Positions 1 to 12,527 of a DNA stretch of 64,000 nucleotides are shown here, one piece after another (the first letter of the stretch is position 1; the number at the start of each line of letters is the position of its first letter). This DNA comes from Jaltomata sinuosa (taxonomy: Eukaryota; Streptophyta; Magnoliopsida; Solanales; Solanaceae). The notes beneath the pieces were generated by a model that made no database searches, was not told where the DNA came from, and was given only the letters and a program-made list of their open reading frames with translations. The position numbers and the translations under genes were made by a program. The stretch lies in the NCBI GenBank assembly GCA_003996215.1, contig QJPP01004058.1, positions 1 through 64,000 of the forward strand, in the 5' to 3' direction.

Positions 1-3000
1 GGTTGTTAAATTAGATTATTAACTTTAATTAAGTTCTTGGATCTAAGTTTTTTATGTTAAGATTTTTCAAGTTAAGTTTGTTAGTTTTGAGTTAAGAATT
101 AGTTTAGGTAATGCTTGCTATTAGCTTGTGAATCTTAGTTTAGGTTCTTTTTTGAACTTGAATTATATAAGTTCTTGAATTAGGTTGGTTCTTGAATTTA
201 GAATTAGGTTTTTGAATTAGATTATTAACTTGAATTTGGGATTTTTGAATTTCAAATAGGTTCTTGAATTAGATTATTAACTTGAATTAGATTCTTGAAT
301 TAGATTCTTGAATCTTAGTTTTTTTAAGTTAAGCTTTTTAAGTTAAGTTTGTTAGTTTTGAGTTAAGAATTAGTTTTCAACTTTAGGTTATTTTTTTTAA
401 CTTGAATTAGGTACTTGAATTTGGAACTTCAATTTGAAATTAGAATTTGGAACATGAATTTGGAATTAGGTTCATGAATTAGATTATTAACTATAGTTAG
501 GTCTTGAATTTGGAATTAGGTTCTTGAATTAGATTATTAATTTGAATTAGATTCTTGAATCTTAGTTTTTTTAAGTTAAGCTTTTTTAAGTTAAGTTTGT
601 TAGTTTAAATTTTTAGTTTTGAGTTAAAAATAAATTTTCAACATTAGGTTTTTTTTTTTTGAACTTGAGTTAAGTACTTGAATTTGGAACTTGAATTTGT
701 ATTAGGATTTGGAACTTGAATTTGGAATTAGGATTTGGAACATAAATTTGGAATTAGGTTCTTGATTTAGATTATTAACTATAATTAGGTACTTGAATTT
801 GGAATTAGGTTCTTGAATTAGATTATTAACTTTAATCAGGTTCTTCAATCTTAGTGTTTTTAGGTTAAGCTTTTTTAAGTTAAGTTTGTTAGTTTAAATT
901 GTTAGTTTTGAGTTAAAATTAGTTTTCAACTTTAGGTTTTTTTTTTTAACTTTAGTTAGGTACTTGAATTTGGAATTAAGATTTGGAACTTGAATTTGGA
1001 ATTAGGTTTTTGAATTAGATAATTAACTTTAATTAGGTACTAGAATTTGGAACATGAATTTGGAATTAGGATTTTGAACTTGAATTTGAAATTAAGTTCT
1101 TGAATTAGATTATTAACTTTAATTAGGTTCTTGAATCTAAGTTTTTTTAAGTTAAGCTTTTTTAAGTGAAGTTTGTTAGTTTTGAGTTAAGAATTAGTTT
1201 TCAACTTTAGGTTATTTTTTTGAACTTGAATTAGGTACTTGAATTTGAAACTTCAATTTGGAATTAGAATTTAGGTTCTTGAATTAGATTATTAACTTGA
1301 ATTAGATTCTTGAATCTTAGTTTTTTTAAATTAAGCTTTTTTAAGTTAAGTTTGTTCGTTTAAATGGTTAGTTTTGAGTTAAGAATTAGTTTTTAACTTG
1401 AAGAATGATTTTTTGAACTACAATTAGGTTGGTTTTTGAATTTGGAATTAGGTTCTTGAATTAGATTATTAACTTGAATTTGGGAACTTTGAATTTTAAA
1501 TATGTTTTTAAATTAGATTATTAACTTGAACTAAGTTCTTGAATCTTAGTTTTTTCAACTTAAGCTTTTTTAAGTTAAGTTTGTTAGTTTAAATTGTTAG
1601 TTTTGAGTTAAAAATTAGTTTTCAACTTTAGGTTTTTTTTTTGAACTTTAGTTAGGTACTTGAATTTGGAACTTGAATTTGGAATTAAGATTTGTAACTT
1701 GAATTTGGAATTAAGTTCTTGAATTAGATAATTAACTTGAATTAGGTACTTGAATTTGGAACTTGAATTCGCAATTAGATTCTTGAAGTTTATTATTAAC
1801 TTGAATTAGGTTTTTGAATCTTAGTTCTTTTAAGTTAAGCTTTTTTAATTTAAGATTGTTAGTTTAAATTTTTAATTTTGAGCTAAGAATTAAGTTTTCA
1901 ACTTTAGTTTTTTTTTTAATTTTAAATAGGTACTTGAATTTGGAATTAAGATTTGGAACTTGAATTTAGAATTTGTTTGTTGAATTAGATTATTAACTTA
2001 AATTAGGTGCTTCAATTTGAAATTTGAATTTGGAATTAAGTTTTTGAATTAGATTATTTACTTGAATTAGGCTTTTGAATCTAAGTTTTTTTAAGTTAAG
2101 CATTTTTAAGTTAAATTTGTTAGTTTAAATTGTTAGTTTTGAGTTAAAAATTAGTTTTCAACTTGAAGAATGATTTTTTGAACTACAATTAGGTTGGTTA
2201 TTGAATTTGGAATGTGGTTCTTGAATTAGATTATTAACTTGAATTTGGAAACTTTGAATTTTAAATATGTTCTTAAATTAGATTATTAACTTGAATTAGG
2301 TTCTTGAATCTTAGTTTTTTTAAGTTAAACTTTTTTAAGTTAAGTTTGTTAGTTTAAATTGTTAGTTTTGAGTTAAAAATTAGTTTTCAACTTTAGGTTT
2401 TTTTTTTAAACTTGAGTTAGGTACTTGAATTTGGAATTAGGATTTGAAACTTGAATTTGGAATTAGGTTATTGAATTAGATAATTAACTTGAATTAGGTA
2501 CTTGAATTTGGAACTTGAATTTGGAATTAGGATTTTGAACTTGAATTTGGAATTAGGTTGTTGAATTAGATTATTAACTTTAATTAAGTTCTTGGATCTA
2601 AGTTTTTTATGTTATGATTTTTCAAGTTAAGTTTGTTAGTTTTGAGTTAAGAATTTGTTTAGGTAATGCTTGCTATTAGTTTGTCAATCTTAGTTTAGGT
2701 TCTTTTTTGAACTTGAATTATATAGGTTTTTGAATTACGTTGGTTCTTGAATTTAGAATTAGGTTTTTGAATTAGATTATTAACTTGAATTTGAGAACTT
2801 TGAATTTGAAATAGGTTCTTGAATTAGATTATTAACTTGAATTAGGTTCTTGAATCTTAGTTTTTTTAAGTTAAGCTTTTTTAAGTTAAATTTGTTAGTT
2901 TAACTTGTTAGTTTTGAGTTAAGAATTAGTTTTCAACTTTAGGTTTTTTTTTTTAACTTTAATTAGGTACTTGAATTTGGAACTTGAATTTGGAATTAGG

Positions 3001-5232
3001 TTGTTGAATTAGATTATTAACTTGAATTAGGTACTTGAATTTGGAACTTGAATTTGAAATTATGATTTGGAACTTGAATGTGAAATTAGGATTTGGAACT
3101 TGAATTTAGAATTAGGTTCTTGAATCTTAGTTTTTTTGAGTTAAGTTTTTTTAAGTTAAGTTTGTTAGTTTAAATTTTTAGTTTTGAGTTAAAAATTAAT
3201 TTTCAACTTTAGGTTTTTTTTTGAACTTGAGTTAGGTATTTGAATTTGGAACTTGAATTTGTATTAGGATTTGGAACTTGAATTTGGAATTAGGATTTGG
3301 AACATAAATTTGGAATTAGGTTCTTGAATTAGATAATTAACTATAATTAGGTACTTGAATTTGGAATTAGGTTCTTGAATTAGATTATTAACTTTAATTA
3401 GGTTCTTGAATCTTAGTGTTTTTCAGTTAAGTTTTTTTAAGTTAAGTTTGTTAGTTTAAATTGTTAGTTTTGAGTTAAAAATTAGTTTTCAACTTTAGGT
3501 TTTTTTTTGAACTTGAGTTAGGTACTTGAATTTGGAACTTGAATTTGTATTAGGATTTGGAACTTGAATTTGGAATTAGGATTTGGAACATAAATTTGGA
3601 ATTAGGTTCTTGAATTATATTATTAACTATAATTAGGTACTTGAATTTGGAATTAGATTCTTGAATTAGATTATTAACTTTAATTAGGTTCTTGAATCTT
3701 AGTGTTTTTAAGTTAAGATTTTTTAAGTTAAGTTTGTTAGTTTAAATTGTTAGTTTTGAGTTAAAAATTAGTTTTCAACTTTAGGTTTTTTTTTTGAACT
3801 TGAATTAGGTACTTGAATTTGGAACTTGAATTTGGAATTAGGTTCTTGAATTAGATTATTAACATGAATTAGGTACTTGAATTTGGAACTTGAATTCACA
3901 ATTAGATTCTTGAATTTGATTATTAACTTGAATTAGGTTTTTGAATCTTAGTTTTTTTAAGTTAAGCTTTTTTAAGTTAAGATTGTTAGTTAAAATTCTT
4001 AATTTTGAGCTAAGAATTAAGTTTTCAACTTTAGTTTTTTTTTTTAACTTGAAATAGGTACTTGAATTTGGAATTAAGATTTGGAACTTGAATTTGGAAT
4101 TTGTTTGTTGAATTAGATTATTAACTTGAATTAGGTACTTCAATTTGGAATTTGAATTTGGAATTAAGTTTTTGAATTAGATTATTAACTTGAATTAGGC
4201 TCTTGAATCTAAGTTTTTTTAAGTTAAGCTTTTTTAAGTTAAGTTTGTTAGTTTAAATGGTTAGTTTTGAGTTAAAAATTAGTTTTCAACTTGAAGATTG
4301 ATTTTTTGAACTACAATTAGGTTGGTTTTTGAATTTGAAATTAGGTTCTTGAATTAGATTATTAACTTGAATTTGAGAACTTTGAATTTTAAATATGTTT
4401 TTAAATTAGATTATTAACTTGAATTAGGTTCTTGAATCTTAGTTTTTTCAACTTAAGCTTTTTTAAGTTAAGTTTGTTAGTTTAAATTGTTAGTTTTGAG
4501 TTAAAAATTAGTTTTCAACTTTAGGTTTTTTTTTAACCTGAGTTAGGTACTTGAATTTGGAATTAGGATTTGGAACTTGAATTTGGAATTAGGTTATTGA
4601 ATTAGATAATTAACTTGAATTAGGTACTTGAATTTGGAACTTGAATTTGGAATTAGGATTTTTAACTTGAATTTGGAATTAGGTTGTTAAATTAGATTAT
4701 TAACTTTAATTAAGTTCTTGGATCTAAGTTTTTTATGTTAAGATTTTTCAAGTTAAGTTTGTTAGTTTTGAGTTAAGAATTAGTTTAGGTAATGCTTGCT
4801 ATTAGCTTGTGAATCTTAGTTTAGGTTCTTTTTTTGAACTTGAATTATATAGGTTCTTGAATTAGGTTGGTTCTTGAATTTAGAATTAGGTTTTTGAATT
4901 AAATTATTAACTTGAATTTGAGATTTTTGAATTTGAAATAGGTTCTTGAATTAGATTATTAACTTGAATTAGATTCTTGAATCTTAGTTTTTTTAAGTTA
5001 AGCTTTTTTAAGTTAAGTTTGTTAGTTTAAATTGTTAGTTTTGAGTTAAAAATTAGTTTTCAACTTTAGGTTTTTTTTTTGAACTTTAGTTAGGTACTTG
5101 AATTTGGAATTAAGATTTGGAACTTGAATTTAGAATTAGGTTTTTGAATTAGATAATTAACTTGAATTAGGTACTTGAATTTGGAACATGAATTTGGAAT
5201 TAGGATTTTGAACTTGAATTTGAAATTAAGTT
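1..5232. repeat. AT-rich hierarchical satellite, block 1
   Basis: The block is built from short words such as TTGAATTTGGAA, TTAGGTTCTTGAATTAG and AAGTTAAGC. These assemble into units of roughly 190-290 bp (about 260 bp on average, judged by the recurring TTAGTTTTGAG word). The top strand is rich in A, T and G and very poor in C. A marker variant containing GTAATGCTTGCTATTAG occurs near 108, 2663 and 4789, and the sequence from position 1 is resumed with few changes at 4682. This implies a higher-order unit of several kb. ORFs inside it are low-complexity artefacts. The block ends exactly at an LTR terminus. I do not recognise the satellite family. Confidence 0.93.
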
Positions 5233-8200
5233 TGTCACGACCCGATTTCTCAAGTCATGATGGCACCTACAATCCCCAGTAGGCGAACCAATTCCCGTAG
5301 CCCAGAAGGGTTAGTAATGGGCTACTATCTAACCAAAATGCACTAGCAAGCAGAAATAAGCGAAAGCAAAACTCGAATATAAATAGTACAGAAAACTGTA
5401 TCAATACTATACCAACCCCAAGACTTGGTATCAATAGTACAGAAGCTTCTAATAGGATACAAGTGCTAGTAGTAACAAAATACAACATAAATTGCCTCCG
5501 AAAGTACAAGGAGCAACAGTACAGCAGATGAGATGTAGAGAAGCCCCGACCGTCAGGCGCTCACCCTAGTCTCAAAGATCCAAAAGCTGCACGAGTCTCC
5601 AACGTGATCAACGGCGAAAGCTCAGCTAATATCTGCACAAAAACGTGCAGAAGTGTAGTATGAGCACCAAAACCATGGGTACTCAGTAGGTATCATAGGC
5701 CGACTGAGCGCATAAAAGATATAAAAGCAGTAAGTAACAGATAGCAAGAAAGCAGTCACTGAGGCAATAAGCAAGGCACAAGGAGCTAGCACAGATCATC
5801 CATAACCAAGAGCTTCAAGCAACACATGCTAGCACAGAGATACAACTACACAGAATCACAGGTGAAGGAAAAGAGAACGCACCTGGAGTCCTTGCACAAC
5901 AATATAAGTAAGTAGAGAGAGAGTTGAGAAAATAGCGGTATACCGGTAACCTCAAGTGGAAGGAAAAGACGGAGAGCAGTCTAACATACTCAAAATGGAA
6001 TCAACCATTATAAAGAAGTCATAACACCATTCCAATCACATGATAGCATAACCAGGGAATCACCTCACAAGTACAACCCTAGGATGAAATAACTAGGCCA
6101 TAATAACCGAGAGATACCACTCATCTTCCCACAAGAATAGAACCAGAGTCTCACCCTCTACTCAGAAGGCCACACAAAAGTGCCTCAATAAGATAAGACT
6201 CCAAAGCCCTCTCAATAATAAAAAATCCCACAACCAAAGCCTCAAAAGCTAACCATCACTAATCCTTCAAGAACCGGGTGCCAAGACAAGCTCTAAGTAA
6301 AAACAGGAGTAAATATAGTCTACCTACAGTCCCAACGGCCGCCCATACAACCAAGGAACATAATCAAGTGAAAGCAAACCCTCCGGCATCCCATAATACC
6401 GGAGCGTACACTGAACACACAGCAAACAAGGGTGGAATCCAATGCATGATATGATATGATATGAAATAGAACCTCTGTATGTACCTTCTCCGGTGCCCAT
6501 CGGCACCAGCAGGCAGGTTCTATGGAAGGACTCAACCTGTATACCTCTACTCCACCGTATACCCTTCCCTCCGGCGCACGCAGCCTGAAGCCCCAGGCCC
6601 GGAGCGGCAAGGTCCATGGAGGTCCCCGACCCCATACTAAAACTCAGTATCAAGACATGTCATCCGGAAGTAAGTCCAGGATCAAGATAGAGACCCAGTC
6701 TCAAGTATGCATGCCCAGACCCCGTCTAGGACTAAAGTAGTAGAAAATGCCTCAAAAACCCCTCCAAGGGGGCCCGGGCGTAACCGGGTCTAAAACTGTA
6801 GTAAATCAAGTCTAGTGCTCCGCCCCGCAGAGACTAGTATAAGTAATAAAATCAAGTCTGGTGCTCTGCCCTGCAGAGACTAGTACCAGTAATAAAATCA
6901 GTGCGAAAACATCCAAAAATCCTCTTTTCTATCAACAACAGTACCAAAAAGGGGCCCCCAGGGCCATGCAAATTTAGGAAAACTATCAGTAGTGGCTCAC
7001 AGCCAAAACTGTAGTAAAACATGCAGGGGAAAACCTTTTTCATGGATGATATGCTCGCACACAAATATAAAAGTAGCCCAACGGCTCACAACAATTCCTA
7101 TCAGCCCTGCGCAGGCCCAATAACTACTCAGCAGACATAACCAGCCTAAAAGGATAATCTCTATGTTCGGGACTCGCGGACATTCCCAAATAGCCCACCA
7201 TCTATGTTCCAGAGTCAAAACAAGGCCACACAGGACCACAAAGGTAATATACATTACTACGTGAATACTACAAACAACGTATGAAATAGACGGATGAAAG
7301 GCGGACAAGGTCTGGGGTACCAACCTATGACAACCCATCCAAGGATGCTAATTAATGCAGTTATAACCTATATACGCAGAGTCTAGATAGGGGAAAACCA
7401 TAACCTACCTGTCATCCCATGACTAGTTGCGGGAACGGCATCTCCAGACTCGAGCAGCTCCAGGAAGCTTTGAATCACATAAACAAATACTTTCAATTGA
7501 AGCCCCAAAGGCGTCTCTATGAAGCCTGACCAACCAAGGTAATGGAACAATTGCTAGAATCGACGAGGCTGCAAGAACGAGCCATAGCCATTTGATAAGG
7601 TGTTAATGTCACACTTGCGACCAGCCAACTCCAAAACATAAAATGAGGCCAATAACAATAAGAAATGGCAGCTAAATCCAACAATAATATGTTAACCACA
7701 TCTCAAAGGAGCGACGAGCTCCCGAGGCACTATTTTAAGGCGTACTTCACGTTGTCCAATCCAATCACTATCGTATGCGATCCCAAAAAGAATGGAACAA
7801 TTTCCCAATCCCTCCAGCACCTTACAACAACCAGAACACCACAACAATAACCAAACATAACAAGATAAAGGGGCTGTCCAAAGCCACAAATCCAAAATAC
7901 CACTTCGTGGCTCAGAAATCCATAAAATAATACTAGAACATATAATAACGAAGGAGGATCGTAGGGGAGAAATTTCCTTGAAAAAAATATTCAATATTCC
8001 AAGATTAACAACCTGCCTCCTTGCAATAACAACAAACAGATCCAAAATCAACAAGAAACTACTACAAGATATCGGCAACAACAACTTTTCATAACTAGAA
8101 GCTTAAAATCTTGATCCAACAAATAGATAAGTATAAGGGATCCATACCTCACCAAAATAACTCCATAGCTACTGCCAAATACTCAGAAAACACCTGCTAG

Positions 8201-9089
8201 CTCGCTGCATCAACACCCACGAAGATACGCCATGAAATCGACGGGGAAAACTATACCAAAATGACGAGCTCGCGACGTAGAGCAACTTCCGTTAAACTTC
8301 CGAATTGAAAGGATCAAAGTCCATGGATTATTTATGGAATCTCCCTCTGATTTTCTGAAGCTTTTGGGTGATTTTTATGAATTAAAACGAAGCTGGAACA
8401 CCTTTTATAAAGCAAAACCGACTTAGGATGCGGGCCCCACCTTGACGTGTCTGCTTGTGCGGTCTTACGAAAACGTGAATATCTCTCTATTCTGAAGTTG
8501 TATGGACAAACGGTTTAGTAAGTTGGAAACTAGACTCGTAGACCTTCGATTTGGTATATTGGGAGCCCACTAAATCTTTATAGATAGGGAGAAACACCCC
8601 AAGACATTTAACCCAAATTTGAAGAGAATTCCTTAAAGGAATTTACAATAACGTTTTTCGACTTTTGTTTCGCAACTTGCTTGACTTCAAAACTTATCAT
8701 ACGACCATTTTGTCATTACAATACCTCATAAAACATCCTTCTTAGTATATTAGACACTATTAGTCTTACCCCAAAGGCACGGGTTACTATAACCCTTCCA
8801 AACGGGCGAGGTGTTACACGAGGCATTTCTTTAACTCAAACTTTTGAGTAAGGAATTCCTTTGACCTAGAACCTTGGTTTAATTCTTTGATATTACCAAG
8901 AATATTGTCGAAAGTCAACGATTTCCAAAGTTGAAGCTCTAAAATGAGGAACAGCCATATAGACCAAACAAATGGCCCGGGCACCAAACTACCGGTCCCG
9001 ACAAGCCATAAATGACTTGGGCCACTACAAGTAAGCTCTAATGGTACAAGAAAGGCAAAAACGTGTAAATGACCGGAAGGGTCATTACA
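5233..9089 (-). mobile_element. Left LTR (3' LTR of the minus-strand element)
   Basis: On the plus strand this 3857-bp LTR runs from TGTCACGACCC to GGGTCATTACA, the complementary forms of TGTAATGACCC...GGGTCGTGACA. Those termini also bound the solo LTR at 25933-29030. A probable core promoter on the minus strand is a TTTATAAAAGG-like box near 8402-8415. The LTR carries a stretch of roughly 360 bp (about 8700-9060) that the related solo LTR lacks; inside it a second LTR-start-like sequence (TGTAACACCTCG on the minus strand) lies near 8818. The inner boundary at 9089 is therefore probable rather than certain. ORFs inside the LTR are not genes. Confidence 0.8.
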
Positions 9090-11762
9090 TCATCCACTAC
9101 TAAAAAGACTTTCGTCCCCGAAAGTCAGGAAGGAAAAAAATACCAGAGATTTAAGGATAGCGGATACAACGCCCGCACTACTCTCTCAGACAACCCGGGT
9201 AACCTCCGCGACCGGACGGCACCCAATATAACAGAACCAAAGAAAGCAACCAAGCCTTAATTTCTTACTAGCGAAGCTAGATTTCAACCTCCAAAGATCT
9301 GCCAACCCAAACTGAACCTCGATAATCTTAACCAAAAAGCACCTACACAACACCGAAACCAGAGCACCAAGGTTATCAACACACAAAACTCGAATCCTTA
9401 AAACCATACCAAGTTTACCAGAAAATCCATCAACCCAAAACTCTAACTCATGAACCCGCTGTTCCGCAAAAGCCCTTTTTTTTATTCTGAACTGAATCCT
9501 TTAGCACCACAAAAAGGAATCTGCATATAAGCTGAACACTCAAACCACCCTCGAAGCATCAACTGACACACCGGAGATCCATAGTTCCTACTTATACATT
9601 ACCACGAATGAAGTCACCCATTTTATTCAAATGCGTTTTAAGCCAATATATAGGCTACTAGACTTTTCCATCCAAGATAACAACCCGTAGCATATCATTG
9701 AAATTAAAGTTACCTGCCTTGACTGACCACCAACCAATGAACGAACATTTTTTCTAACATCAAATTCGCTAACTGAACCGTGCCAGGTATGAATCAGCTG
9801 AAAGTGAATGAACCAGGGCAACCTGCCCAAAAGACCCAAACCAAAACCACAATCCTACAAGAAGTGTGGTAAGCCTACCATGAAGTCTGTAACCATGAGC
9901 CAAGCTCCCAACTCTAGAAAACACTACTGCTACTCCAAACACTCGAACACATTGAATGTGAAATTGCCTTACGAATCTCACCTCAGGAAGAAGTCCACCA
10001 TGCCACAAATATCAAGTCCAAACAACCCGAAGGCAAAGGAAAAAGGTGCATGGGGTTCAAAGTTACCATCTAGCCATAGAAATTTTTGCATATACTTTCA
10101 ACTCATTCCTTTGGCTCGAATCAACCGCTCTATTGGTTCTGCAAACAACCAACCACTTCAAAGCATATATCATAATGAACTTCTCGTCCATACTGGCCGA
10201 GTCTAACCAACACTAGAACCCCACATAAACAACTACTCTGGAGGAATCAATTAAACAAGCTTTCAAATACTGGGCAAACAAATGGCTATTATCAGTCTCT
10301 ACGTATCATCAGAGCTCAAAATAGCCTCGCTAGTCTTAACCCGCACAAGCTGACCACATAAAGCATACACCACTGTTGAAGATTAAACTTATGCCGCTGA
10401 GTCTGTCCAACCATGGTAGAAGAACCTCGTACTAACTAGAACACTGCTGAAATCTAGAATATCTCGCCTCCTACAGAGGTTAGCCAAGGACTAGGTGTCC
10501 AAGGCCAATAGCCGCATCCACAACTAAAGTAAAGAATCTAAGTTGCCCGCACCCACAGCCTCCCGGCACTAGGATGCTGCAACCAAATAGAAACTGCCAC
10601 AAACCATCCGATGTAACCTGCCAAGTTATGATTCTGAACACCGACTTTCAAAACTACCAACTAAAGCCTTGGTCGAACCAGGATGCTGCCAATGAACCCG
10701 TAAGAACCCAAGCCAACTAGGCCTGAATATGCAAATTGCCAACACCGTAGTTGCTACTGAAACAAAAACCAATCGATGGAAAACCCACGGCAATATGTAG
10801 ACGGCTGGATCGAATCACCAACACACAATCCCAAAGCAAACCTTCATCGCCACCTCAGGCAACTACGAGGACACATAAACACATACAAAGAGTTATCTCC
10901 CTTGTTTTTCAGCTAAACAAAAATGCTTCCTTAGCACATACTAAACCTTACAAATCGTTTCTCGAATTAGAACCTGAAGCCATTACCTTACTACTCATAA
11001 CTACACGTCAAATTCAATAAGGCAGGAGAAGGATGGGCCGGATGCCCAACTCACCCGAAATGCCTACAAATACAACCCAACCACGAGGTTATGATCAACA
11101 CTTAGTTGGAAGTGCTTAAAGTCAAGACCCAATCACGATGCCAATATCCAGAGCTCATCGAAAGAACTACGACCAAGATTCGTTTTAACTGGAGCTAGGG
11201 ATACAACCAAACACCCAACGGACCAGGAAGTGGAGGAGACTATGGGAACAACCCACATACCTACCAACCTCCTAAACTAATCAACAAAGAGGGTCGACTC
11301 TAGACACTCGGGAGACCAAACCAATCTATGCACACTAGCATAACCAATATCTCCCAACTGAGGCAAAATCTCAACTCCGGCCCAACTACCGGTAATACAC
11401 CAAACCATCACACGGATCTCTAGCCACGCTAGATAACGGCCTAGGCAACAACCATCTAGGACCGCTCAACAAGGGCAACTCAACCACAAGTCCAAAATCA
11501 CAATGAAACAGGGATAACCCAACTAGAAATAGACTAACAAGAACTACCCACGAGCTACAACTACGGGAAAACACCTCTCAAGGCTAACTTACCCCCATCC
11601 ACTACTAAAGTATAAACTACCAATAAAACAACATATCAATACTATAATTCGAGTAGCCAAACAACTTAAACAAGTAGCAGCTAGGCATATAAGCAATTAC
11701 ACGACAGAAGGGATAGAGTCGTAACACGAGCGGGACTAACATAAGTCGAAGGTAGCAAAAGC

Positions 11763-12047
11763 CTAACCTGCAGCAATAATATCAGGAACCTCTACCTCTG
11801 GCCCACCAAGAGGAGCATCAAGCTGACAAAATCTAACTCTAGACTGAGTAGTCAAAACTGAAGGCCCAACCGGCCCTCGCCGGGGACAGGCTCTATAAAG
11901 GTGATCAATCTCTCCACAATGATAACAACCAGGCTGTCCGGGATACACAATCATGGGGTAATTCCTAGTAAAGTGCCCATGCTCACCACACCAAAAACAA
12001 CCTATACCAGATGAAATCCGATGGGAAAATCTCGCCTCGTACTTCAA
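11763..12047 (-). pseudogene. gag: gag nucleocapsid remnant with two zinc knuckles
   Basis: The 94-residue reading frame carries two closely spaced CCHC zinc knuckles typical of gypsy gag nucleocapsid domains, which bind genomic RNA in the virus-like particle. The second (CYHCGEIDHLYRAC) is a perfect CX2CX4HX4C. The first (CFWCGEHGHFTRNY) has the final Cys replaced by Tyr. A basic stretch (ACPRRGP) follows. The gag capsid core expected upstream, towards the primer-binding site on the minus strand, is not recognisable. The ATG is only the first in the open frame and probably not a real start. A working gag is unlikely. Confidence 0.75.
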
Positions 12048-12512
12048 TACCGACAGACAACATTGCTGAAGAACTAGAAGCTAAACTATAACTGAAGCAC
12101 CACTCACAGAACCAGGTACTGAAACACTCACCGGAGGACTCAGAGTCCTAGCCATGTCCTGAAGCGCTGAGGTCGCTATAAATCCAGTCGGAGGTTGGGC
12201 TGACCCCACCCCCTATCTAGTGCAGTAAACCCTCACTCTGGAGTCCTGGTGCTAGTGGAAGCACTGAAGTAACAGGCACAGAAGCCTCAGCACCAACCGC
12301 TATCGCATTCGTCTGAGGAATTCCAGAATGAATGAACAACCGAAGTTTAAAAGTCAATAGAGCCAGGAACGCACGATGAGGAGCCAAGAAGATGAAATAT
12401 TTTCTAACAATGCCCTTTAGCCTCCCGCAGATAGGATACGGACGTCATCGTACCGATCTACGAGACACTACTTAGACACTTGCTTCTGTACCATGACACC
12501 GGTGAACCTAGA

Positions 12513-12524
12513 GCTCTGATACCA
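12513..12524 (-). other. Primer-binding site (initiator tRNA-Met type)
   Basis: The minus strand reads TGGTATCAGAGC, the standard plant retrotransposon primer-binding site complementary to the 3' end of initiator tRNA-Met. It lies 3 bp inside the LTR terminus at 12528. This fixes the element's orientation and identifies 12528-16327 as its 5' LTR. Confidence 0.9.
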
Positions 12525-12527
12525 AGT

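Larger units (their letters stand above)
9090..12527 (-). mobile_element. Internal region of the element, largely non-coding
   Basis: This 3.4-kb interval between the two LTRs is too short for full gag-pol. Adjacent to the right LTR is a methionine-type primer-binding site, followed on the minus strand by a gag zinc-knuckle remnant (12047-11763). From 11762 down to 9090 I found no reverse transcriptase, integrase or RNase H motif in any frame, and the ORFs there are short and unrelated to known families. The end next to the left LTR (9090-9120) reads on the minus strand GGGGACGAAAGTC...TAGTAGTGGATGA, resembling the GGACGAAATTCC...GTGGATA sequence that precedes the LTR-C copies. The architecture resembles non-autonomous LARD or TR-GAG elements. 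Confidence 0.7.

Noticed and set aside
3859..4143. 94-residue minus-strand ORF in the satellite
   Set aside because: Asn/Leu/Lys-rich low-complexity translation of the repeat words, with no start context or domain.
1..5232. Degenerate telomeric repeats (TTAGG-like words)
   Set aside because: TTAGGT occurs within longer ~260-bp units. There is no run of TTTAGGG repeats.
7692..8084. 130-residue minus-strand ORF inside the LTR, also present at 14930-15322
   Set aside because: It lies wholly in LTR sequence and is present twice only because the LTR is duplicated. It has no recognisable domain.
9808..10206. 132-residue plus-strand ORF retained in both internal copies
   Set aside because: Opposite to the element's coding strand, with no known domain. 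Retention is explained by recent duplication of the whole segment.
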